This document shows, in pieces, positions 49,900-61,384 of a DNA stretch of 64,000 bases. The stretch is taken from the NCBI GenBank assembly GCA_910591455.2, contig OU342821.1, positions 10,726,280-10,790,279 of the forward strand, written 5' to 3'. The notes under the pieces were generated by a model. It worked only from the letters and a program-made list of their open reading frames with translations, had not been told where the DNA came from and ran no database searches. The position numbers and the translations under genes are program-made. The stretch's first letter is position 1. Each line of letters opens with the position of its first letter. This DNA is from Pholis gunnellus (Eukaryota > Chordata > Actinopteri > Perciformes > Pholidae).

Positions 49900-50448
49900 C
49901 ATTACATAAGCACATCCATGTACATACATAGAAAAAGAAAAAGGTATTGTTCAACGTAAATTAGAAAAGCTCAGTTATTGAAAAGGTGTCTATTAGCTCT
50001 CGTACCTAAAACAAGGGTTTTACAGAGACTGGCTGTTTTGTGCCAGTAGTGAAGAGGGAGGCACGCAGAACAGCAAGGAAGGACGGAGTGTTCGCTTCTC
50101 TATCCCGTCAGGACAGTAACAGTTCAGATGTCCTCCCTTGCTGCTGCGGGTCATTACTATCAGTAGTTCAAAGACAGAAATAAACAGAGCACGTCCTTTT
50201 TCTTTTCTTTTTTTTTACACTTTTCTTTGTGATCAGTGGAAGCACATAGTGTCTCTGGGGAAAGTGGTAGCGTTGTACTTCATCTTATGATTTTTAACCC
50301 CTTCGCATCAGCACATTTGTGCTGTAGTCATTCGGGGTGGAGAGGAGAATAAATGGATTAGATCAGGAGCGGCGGGAACAGGGAAACGGAAGGACATTCT
50401 TGATAAGAGGACATAGTCTGGGTGAAGCGGGGCGATGGGCTTATCAGG
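48467..50448 (-). other. rabgap1: probable rabgap1 3'UTR
   Basis: No coding signal follows the rabgap1 stop. The minus strand carries an AATAAA at 48472-48467 in AT-rich sequence, a plausible polyA signal about 2 kb downstream. CA repeats at 49676-49705 and 49869-49896 lie within it. The exact end is inferred. Confidence 0.4.
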
Positions 50449-50571
50449 TTAGGTGGTCTCCTTGCCCTGGGTCCCAGTGACGGTCTTGATAGAGCTGAGC
50501 GTTCGGTTGAACCAGGTCTTCTTGGCAGCCTGCACTTCGTTGATGGCCAGACCCAGGTGGTGCTCTAGATC
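50449..50571 (-). CDS. rabgap1: rabgap1 terminal coding exon
   Basis: Acceptor TGAACCAG; 40 codons and stop TAA at 50451-50449. Encodes DLEHHLGLAINEVQAAKKTW then FNRTLSSIKTVTGTQGKETT, the RABGAP1 C-terminus (human ends GVQGKETC). Confidence 0.97.
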   Translation of the reverse strand, partial: DLEHHLGLAINEVQAAKKTWFNRTLSSIKTVTGTQGKETT

Positions 50572-53500
50572 CTGGTTCAATAGGAAAGACAACTATCACT
50601 AGGACTATCACAGAACAGGGTCGAAACGGGTCTGCCAATAAATAACAAAATGAACAGATTTCTTTCATGTTTTTCACGAGTGCAGACATCTGTATGCGGT
50701 TTAAAAATATCATTTTTAACACTTTGCTTTTCCTCAATCAGCAACTTTGATCCTGCTTTCCTTCCCACTCTAAGACACACCATTCTAGTCGTGATGGGAG
50801 CCAAACTAGTGTGATTAAAGTAATATTGCAACTCAATAAATCAGTCATAACTCTTGATTTTCACACGTCTATGGCCTCAATTGTGTTGTGTGAATCTTGC
50901 CGTCTCACACTTTGCAGTTTGATTTAACTGTGTTAGTGTACCTGGATTTTGCACTCAGCCTCCACAAGCTGCAGTTTGGTCTGAGCTAGTTCCAGCTCCA
51001 TCTCTCTCAGCTGGTTCTTCAAATCCTCCTTCTCCTCATCGGTCTCCTCCGTCCCCCCGGCTGTCGCTGAGGTCACAGCGGCCCGCACACGGCCTTCTTT
51101 GTTGAAAAGGCTGCTGCACTTCTCACAACCGTCAACTTTGGACTAGAAATGGATGAGAGAGAGAGAGAGCGAGAGAGAGAGAGAGAGGTTAGAGAAAAAC
51201 AAGTAAACACTGGCTTCTATACCTAATATACCGTACTGTAGCTTTCTATGTGGTACAATACAATTACCTTTTTATGATTCTTCCCAATATAAAATACTTT
51301 TACAATGATTTTTTTTTACATGGTACACAATTTTTCTACTTGGTCTTTTTTACTTTTGCAATACACTACAATACTTAAAAAAAAAAAAAAAAAATCTAAA
51401 TTTGTACTGACCTTTCTGACATAATAAACTGTTTTATTTTACCTTTTTCAACACACTGTAGCCTACTATGAATATTTGTAAACATTTTCGACATACTATA
51501 CTTTATTCAACATATAATACTATGACTTTTTCATGATATTTTTTCACATACAAATAAACTATGACATGTTATGACTGTTTTGACATCTTTATTACCTACC
51601 TCATGACATTCAAATGGCATACTATACTATTACTTGTGACATTCTATTACATTTTTTTATGGCATATTATTATATAACTTTTTGTGACATACTATACTAT
51701 GGCTTTTTTATGACACTTTCAATGACAAACTACTATACAAATAATTTTGGCAAAGTATATTATTACTTTTATACTAGTATATATTTTATACTATCTTTCA
51801 CCATAATTTTTCATAGCATACTATTCTATGACATGATCTCAAAATGCAGTTATCTGTAGCCATGTCATCCATCTTTTTGCAGTGGAGATATTTGTATAAC
51901 TCCAGAAAAGACAAGTGTTCTGCTTAGTAACTGCAGCATGGCAGCTCATTAGTGTGGACGGCCAAACACACCAACTCTGCTTTCCCTCCTCCGTCAGGGC
52001 TGCACTTCTGGCAAAGAGTTATTTTTGGGTGCCCTTGTACGCAAGGACCTATTATTTGTCACAGAGCGGTCGTGCAAGCAGCTACAGAAAATCACTGCGA
52101 ACAGAGACAATCTGACTTACCTAAGATTTACGGTTACTCTTTGATCTTCTAGTGTTACCTCATATTAAGTACCCATCACTGTGGGAGTGGGACGCTAAAC
52201 AACAGTGGACTATGACGGGTGAGATATTCCCTCAGAATTGTTATTTCATCCCACATTTCATTTGGATTAAACTGTCAACGGAGTTGAAAGCCGAATAGTG
52301 ATAGTACGCGACGTTTCTCGGCTCGTCACTGCAGAAGTGGACGAGAGCGTTAATGAAGCTGCAGAGCGCCGAAGCCCAAAGTGTTTCTGTCGTCACTTTA
52401 AATAGAGTTTTAGTGAATAAGTATGTCAGTACATTACACAAACATTTCTAATCAACACGGTTACAATTATATAGTATTCACTGTTCCCCTGCCTCAATTA
52501 TAATTGCGATTGCTGACAGTTATATTGCATTTGCTGCACCATTGTTATTAAACAATAAAAAGGACAAGAACCAACAAGGTGATAGACTTGCAGACATTGC
52601 GCACAAAGAGAAGCCCGGCTCCATCCTTTACAGAACTTAACTGTGGTGCAATAAAGCTGCTGTGTGTCCTTTTGTGAGTCCTTGGGCAGCCCTGACAGAG
52701 CTCTCTGCCAAAATGGCCTTTCGCCCAGCTACAGTCTAAACAAACAGCTTCTCAGCCAAGTGCGCGAGTGCTGGAAGTGAGGTGCCTGGCCCTGCCTCAT
52801 TGGCCTAACTACCCCCCCCCCCCCCCCTGCCAAGCAAGACAATGGGATGGCAAGATAGTTCCCAACATACCTTCAAACTCAGGAAGTGAGAGCTCGAAAC
52901 TGTTCATTTCAGGCTCTGACGTTCTGCACAGAGGTAACAGCTGGACCTAATATTGTTGTAGCGAGTCGTCCGTGCATCAACACTACGATGGTTGAAGAGA
53001 TTCTTTTGATTTGTGTGTGTGACGGCAGTGTTCCGAGGTGTGTATGTTTGAGTGTCAAATTCACCCGGATCTTCTCCAGTTCTCCTCGGTTGGCCGTCTG
53101 TTGTTTCTCCAGTCGTTCACTCAGCTGGGAGCAGATCTACATGAACCACAGACGGAGACAGTCGTTCAGAAAGTGTGTGACAGTTACGGTGTTTTCAGAC
53201 CGTCATCAACGGGATCAACAATCCACCTTCATCTTAAATTTCACAAGTATTATTCCAATGAGAAAGATGATTCGTTTTTTTACTCTCCTGAACACAAACT
53301 TGTTTGTGTTGATTGGTAAATCGGTCTCTGTGGCAGAGACTTCATCCTCTTACTCTTCAGTCTATCAGTGATGTCATGGGGTACTGCTTCTACAGCAGGG
53401 CTCACCGGATGTACACACATGAGCATGCTTACATATACCCAATCTCTTTTTCTCCTCCTTTTATACCTACAACCTAAAGCTACAAACACGCTGACAGACA

Positions 53501-56500
53501 TGCAAAAACACACACACACACACTTGTTCTCTGGCTTGCAGACGAACAGAGAAATCGATGGGACATGACTCATTCTAACGGGAACATCGGGTCATCCCAC
53601 CTCTCTGTAGACAGACTATCCGTGTCTCTATCTGCTCCTGATCTCCCCATGTCTCTCAGATTCCCTGTGGCATGTACCGCACGTCTTTATCCTCCTTTAG
53701 ATCAATCTATACGTCTATCTGTGTATCTTTCGCCAAGCAGATATCCATCTCTCTCCTCCTACATGTCTTTTATCTTTCCCTCCTGTCATCCTCTCCTTCA
53801 TTTACTTTCAACTGCCGTTACTGAACCCTTCTCTCTACTTATCCCTCTGCTAGCAGCCTTCAATCGGTTTTCTCCCCAACATGTTAAGCGGGCATTTTCA
53901 TCTCTCAATATTTTCGAGAATTTGTAGAAGTTCTGCATAAGATGGGATGAATGTCAGTCTACAGTCAGGAATCCTTATTGCTGTACCATCAGCAAAGAAG
54001 CTAGTAATGGATTATTTAGCTTATACGAATTTAGGATTCTTGATACCATTTGTTGACAGTTAAATAATAGATTTTGTGTTTATTCCTCATAGTTCATGCA
54101 CAAGACCCAAGGGGCATTTTTTGTTTCCATGTTTTTCCGATTATAATTTGTTCCCCACAAACAATCCCCTTTTTTGCAATTTTTGTTTTCATTGTCAATA
54201 ATGCATGCGTGCAGTTTGTATGCTTACAATGGGCATATAGTAAGCACATGCTACTTTAATTGCTTTATCATTCTAATAACAGGTACTGCTTTGAACTAGA
54301 ATCAAGCAATTGGGATGCAATGCTCAATCAAAAAATGTTGTAGTGAGAAAACTGTGAGAAATAAATAGAACGCTAACAGGGCCTCAGAAACACAAGCACT
54401 GGCACATGTCACTGTCCATCGCAAGTATCAGAGAGGCCTGAGTGTATCTCAGCTCCTACAACAGGGACACAATACGCCACTCCACTGTTTTTAGCTTTAC
54501 CATTAACGGATGTTTCTCTGTCCTCGGGGGCTGGAGGGGCTATTAGCAAACTAAGCCTTTTTTTTGGTTCTAATCCTACAAAAAAAAAGAAACATGGCGC
54601 TCACAGCCACTGAAATATGAAAATGCGATTTGAAGTATCATTTGAGTTATCTGGGTTGGAGAACAACGCAGGCTATTTTGGGGCATTCCTCAACATGTCA
54701 ATCCCAGAGGATCGAATGCGGCTGTCCTCCCTCTGCTCCCTCTGCCACAGACTTGTGTTAATTCTCTCCCTCTCGCCATCCATCACCCCCTTATTCCCTG
54801 TCACAAAAATAACAAAGCTCCATTTTCACAGTTCGCTCTGCTCAGCTGCATGCAAGCAATCTGAAGGCTGCTTTCACCCACAGAAACGCACACAGCCATC
54901 ACTTTTCAGATCTGCTGTCAAATTCCAATCTGCTGCCAATATTTTTAGTCTCAGGTGAAGTTAAGATCCGTGTCTAAATTAGTCCTCTTGCTATTTCTGT
55001 CTGCCTCCGCAGGGAGCATTAGGAGCTGGATTGTTGCGTAATGATAGTAATAGTACTTGATCGAGGTAGGTTTATATTTAAGCATTAAGTGACAGGATGA
55101 GATCTGAGAGGATCTGCTCACAGGCTCAGCCATCAAAGGCTCTGGGTTCAGCTTGTTTCGTAAAATTAGATGTTTCTAGATGAATGACTGGAAACAGATT
55201 GCTCTTATATATTTATGGATAGTCCTGCCACGGTAATGGCTCGATCAGAGATTAGTTCTGTAAAGACGAGCCAAGTAAGGGAAGATGAGAGGAAAAGAGA
55301 CCCAAACATCCAGAGTTCAGGATGAGGCAACGAAACACACAAAACTATCGATCTACCATCGAAATATCTATTTAAATATATACATTTGTTTTGAGAAGAG
55401 CTCTATAAATTATAGATTATTATTAGATATATTTGATTATCTTGTGGTATTGTTCTAATGGAGAAATACGGTATTTTATAGGAATGAACACAAAAACCTT
55501 TCAAGATACAATAGTAACAGAGATGTGCGATACCGAAAGCTCTGACTGTGAGGAACTCTGTTCCCGTGTAATGTTGTTCCCTTTTATTTAAATGTATTTA
55601 CTTTCCATCATCTTCTCGGCATACACGTATTACATACTGTCTGTATACTTATTAGGATATACTTATATAGATTTGTATACTTGAATAGGCTTGGGCTGGT
55701 GGGAGAGGGGAGGTTAAGTGGATTGTAGAAGGAGTTGTGATGTTGGATCAAAACAGAACATCACAAATACAGTGTTCAAAAACAAGGAAACAGTTTAGTT
55801 TCACTTCTCTGAAATGTACTTGTGGGAAAAGACACAATTCAGTAATATGATTTAAACAAGACTCATAGTACCGTACATGCCAACTCAAAGGAATCAACAC
55901 TTCTTAATTGAAGTATTTTTTAAGTGATTCCTGAGCTCAATCAATTCTACAGCCCATGCTTCAGATACACTGTACATACCTGCTTATATTCTCCGATAAT
56001 CGAGCCGTTCTTCTTTATCTCAGATTCAGACTTATCAAGCTCTCGTCTGCACATCTCCTTCAGCTGTGGAAAACAAGCAAACACACATACTGTCAGGCCG
56101 TTGTAGGGCAGAGAGAGACAGACAGAGGACAGAAGCCGGGTCAGAGGCCCCAGAGACCATGTGACTGCTATGACAAGTGAAGAAGACAGAGAAAGGAATT
56201 GGCAGGCTTTAAGCTCAGGGGCAAAGTCACACCCTCAACACAACCTCTATTCAAGCACATGAATCATTCACAGCTACAACTACACATTCGAGAAGAGACG
56301 GGGCACATTCGGAGGACAGCACTGAACACACATGGGAACAGAAGGCAGCGGGTCCGGCCTTCACCTCTGAGGGATTCTTCATTGAACTCAAGAAAATCGA
56401 CACTGAAGATGAACTGACATTCTTTGACATTGGAGGTTTGACCCGGATGACAAAGGAAGCCCTGGAAATGTAGTTTATTGTTGTTGACAGAGGCCATACA

Positions 56501-59500
56501 TTAACATGCAGACAGGGAAGAATGGCGTGGACAGATTACATGATAAAGTGGTTAGGAGACACACAGACCTACTGCATGTGGAAAGGTGAATACTTGTGAT
56601 TCACATTTGCTGTATGTCTAAAGGGAATCTACTGGCTTATAGCTTGACTAACACATAATATAAATCCAGCTTCACTACCTCTGGGTGCAGCAATGGTATG
56701 GTCAGTACTGCTACCGCCGTAAAAACATAAATTACAGCCTTGTTTTCATAGAACCGTATTATAAACTAAAAGATATGCCAACATGCAATGAGTCCCATCA
56801 CCCACAGAAAGAGACCGTATCAGTAAAATCAGCCATCGCGATGTTTGGTTGGAGTAAGAACCTGCAGACTATTGGCTCCATCTTTAAGATCGTCTTCGAT
56901 CATACATAACCTGTCACATTAATATTGCATACGTCCGACTAGTCTCCATCTTGAGCCCAGGGAAGAGCGAAATAAGCAGTGCCTTTTCACAACAGTGAAT
57001 TTTTTACCTGAGGATTTGTGTCGCTATAGTGCCGACGCTTTCCTACCATCTGTAACCCTGTGTCCCCCACGGGATATTAAAGAAAAAGAGATATTCAGCT
57101 GACGTCTAAAATATAGACGTCAGGCTGAGAAGTGTCTCGTTGCTGGCTCTAACCTGTGCAGATTCTTCTTCCAGTCGCCTCTTCTCGTCCTCAGAGTCCA
57201 CCAGTTTCTGTTTGGTCAGCAGCAGCTCTTTATTCAGGGCGTCTGCCTTCTCCTCAGCCTGACACACAAACAGGACAAAATAACCCAATGAGGATGAGGT
57301 CATTGAAAGATGCACTTTAGTGACACGATGCCTTACACACACTAATGTCATCTTGAGGTTGTGTAAATAAAGGTTATGCTACATTTATGTGTTTTTGTTG
57401 CACAAACACACTTGTGCCTGCAATCGTTCCTCATACAGAAGTGACAGCTCACATTTTTATGAACATGTACACACACACACACACACACACACACGTAATG
57501 ACACAAATACAGTCTTTCTCTTTGGCTTACGTTGTCGAGGTCTTTGCGCAGGGCTATCTTGCTGCTGACTAGTTCATGTGCCAGGTCATCATTCTCCTGC
57601 TCCAAGCGCATGTTAGCCTCTTGCAGACGACGGTTCTCCCGCTGAGCCGAGGGAGAGAGGAGGAGTAAAGGAGAAAGAGAGGAAGACAAAGTAAAGATGA
57701 TGAAACAAGGAAAAACATATGAACGGAAATGAGTGAGGGAACATGAAAGCGGAAGGAAAGTGAAAGCGAAGAGACGACCGAGCAGGGAAAATGAGTTTTG
57801 AAATGAATATGTAAGCATCTCTTCCTGGATCAGTGCCTCATTTCACAGAATGAGATGAAGTTCCTGTAAAAGTTAACCGTGATCAGGTGACAGCGTAATT
57901 ATAAAGTCAGGTGTCTGTAATGTTTAACCTGTTTGTCCATCATTAACAGCAACAGACAGTTACAGTCAAAAATGAACAGACGTTTAAAAAAATGACTGGG
58001 GATTTTATATATACGTGTGTGTGTGTGTGTGTGTGTCTTGCATAAGGACTTCCAAGCAAGTCTGTTATTGAAAATAGTGCACACATCCTCATTTCTGAGG
58101 ACATTCTTTTTATTCAAATATTCCAGCTCACTTTCATTCTGCGAATATAAGTCTCGTGTGTTCATAATAGAAGAAGTCAGTCCTTCTTAACGCTCTGATG
58201 TGCAGGATATATGCACCTGAATCAAGCATCTTAAAATGTTGCAACTATTGCAATCTCACTGATCCCACCTGACAGCTGTTGACTTTATCAAGTTGTGGTT
58301 TAATGGTTGAGTTGTATTAAAATCCATGCAAAGATCAAAAGTACAAACATCTCAAGACATCTCGTTTGACGTACAAAAATAAATGATATTGGTATACACT
58401 GTATGTTGGAAGGAAGCAGTTTTTTAGAGCAAACAAAGCAGAGGTTCAGTCACTGTAATTGATGATGTGGTGCTGTACACAACCAACCCGCTACCCTTGA
58501 GATGACTTTTGGCATGTACAGTTAATGGCTTTTTTTGGTGCCATGTACTTTTTCTCTCCTAAACAAGGACTGTCAAGGTCTACAGTGAAAAAAAAAAATA
58601 TGATATGGTGGTTGTCTTAATTCTATGTAGTGACAACATGCAGCACCAACACAATTTCCTTATCTAAAGAGTATATAATGCTGTGAATCAAATGTAATAC
58701 ATTACATTATAGTTACATTATTAACTAAATACAAATTAAGACAACATTTGTTGCAAGGACAGGGATATAAAGAATCCTAAACCATATCAGAGTTACCGAT
58801 ATAGCTTAATAACTTTCTGTTCATTTCATGGAGAAATAGTTTTTTGCTATGTTATTATGTTCACAGGTGAATATGTTGTGCTTATGTCTACCTCATATCT
58901 CTCGATGGGGGCCTCCTGTTGTTCCTGTTGCTCCCTCAAGGTGTGGTACTCCTTCTCAAATTTCTTCAGCTTTTTCTGGCTGATCTGTTGGGCAGCGAGA
59001 GCAGAAGAAACAAACAATGTTTGGTACTCAACTATATAACACACACACACACAAAGAATTGCTGACAAGAAAGAAATAAACTAGCTCATTAGTAATTGGC
59101 TCGAGCACTAAAGGTGGCTGCCAGTGAAGAATCGTTACCATCTTTTGTAAACAAACACACAAGACTGATAATCTTGATTGGACTGAGAAGCCGTTCGGTT
59201 CAGTCCAGCATTTGAATAAGATGCCGATGAAGATTTAAGAGATTACAGGCCCCACTCGCTACTGTTGTTTCTGTCCGACAAGCCGGTATGTTGGGATATC
59301 ACTGTCCACACAGTCCTCAGGGACAGTATGGTTGCAAAACGAGCAGAGTCAAAGGAACTGCTAACATGTTACTCAAGGCAGGTAAACCTAAAGTTCACAC
59401 TGTTTATCGCCTTATGAACCGATAAGTACACAGAGTTCAGGTTCAGATCGCCCCAAACCAGCTAAACAGTGTCTGATTCAAGCACAAATGCTTGCAGTGA

Positions 59501-59537
59501 CATTCATGCCTAAAGATGCCGTTTGCGCGCGCGCGCA

Positions 59538-59569
<32 letters not shown>

Positions 59570-61326
59570 CAGCATTTAGGCCAACTCATCAACAGGCCTT
59601 TCACTGCCCAGCTGCTGCCTTCCATTGAGCTTTCTTCAAAAAAAACTACCATACAACCAACACTATGTGCATAATTCTCAACATTAAAGAGAGACTTGCT
59701 TGTCCATTCTGTGGATTTGAAAGCATCTTGTTACAGCTGCAACATCAATGCACCGTTTGGTCTGTGCATGCATGCCTCTGCATGTTACCATCTCAGGTTT
59801 AGTGTTATACAACAGTGTATCAAGGGATCCAAATCCTCTTCAGCACTCTTCACCTAATGATGGTGGCAGAATTGGGACAGAACATGTTGTCCCGCTCTAA
59901 GTGTGCCTCTGCATGCGTGTACATGGGAGACCGACAAAAGGAAGAACAAGTACAGGAGGTCATCATGGGCAGGAGTCCACGTCATCTCTCATTATTTTTG
60001 ACAGACAGCTGGATCGTCAGATGTTACTACTTAGAAAAGCAATTAAGAACACAGAGCAACCACGGCTCTCTCAAGCACAGCCATCATTTATAAAAGACAT
60101 AACATATTTCTCATCTTACAAACAAATTAGTAAATTATCATTTTTGTTTTCTTAATTAAAGTACACTAGGGGAAGCATATTGTTAAAAAAAGTATGCTTC
60201 CCCTTTCATCTCTAGAGCTGTAACTGTGAACACAATACCTATGCATACATGCTCATATGAGCTATGACGTAGACACAAAGAGATGGAAACTAAAAGACAC
60301 AGTAAACAATGGGAAATGACTTTCATTTGAATCCCAGGGCGATTTGCATTTATTAACTTTAGAAGTCGAAAGGTTGGCAGACAAGAAGAGAAAGTAGGTG
60401 AAACAACTACAGCCTGAGACGACGTTAATGACACTAGTTTGACCCCGAGAGTCTCCTGAATATATTTTCTGACCCGACTGTAGTTTCCAACTGTGTTTGC
60501 CGCATATTCGCTTCAAAATTATTCAAATAAGTATGACCTCTGACTACAATTACTAAGTAAAGTACTTTAAAGAGTTTTTCCTCTTAATGCCGTCTACTAG
60601 AACGAACACAGGCACTCCTATTACTGTACGATGGTGTATCCATATCTCAACTAACTAACTAACTCATTCCATAACTTTACAATTAGTTACACTTGTCGTT
60701 CCTCCTCTGGAGATAAGACCACTATAAACTACATTCTGCTTTGACAGTTCCATGCTTATTCTACCATGAGGGTGATGAAGATGGGGAAGAAGGACCAGGA
60801 TGTTTGACCTTAACCTCTGGTACATAAATAAAATATATTAAAAACTCCATGTAACCAAGAGAGGTCTCCATCATTTTGTGCTTTTTAGCATCAAGGCGTA
60901 CATGGATATATCTCATTGTAGGCCATTCAAAGATAATAATCCAAACTTTAAATCCTGTTTACCAGCTCCACCATTGTCGTACTCACTGAGGTCTCATGAC
61001 TTCTTGGGATTGTTAGATTTTGCCACATAATGTGCTGGAAATAACTTCGTAAAGCAGGAAATCGTAGGTCACTTTTAACGACATGCAGGCATTTCGTTCA
61101 AATAGGTCCAATGCATCCCTGAAAACAAAAGCATAACTAAGCGTGACAATTAGACAAACAAATATTTCATAGAGGATTCTATCTGAGAAGCCTCATCAGC
61201 CCAAACTCGTGATTTATGTTCAGAAGTGATGCCTCTAAGATGAGCACTTAAACATCTTCAAGACTGCACACCAAGTCCATGTGCCTCTGATTTTGTTCCA
61301 CTAGTTTTTTCTCTGCTGGATTAGCT

Positions 61327-61384
<58 letters not shown>

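Noticed and set aside
57348..57818. 156-codon minus ORF as a single exon
   Set aside because: Only 57531-57641 is the conserved coiled-coil exon; both flanks are intron with clear AG and GT sites.
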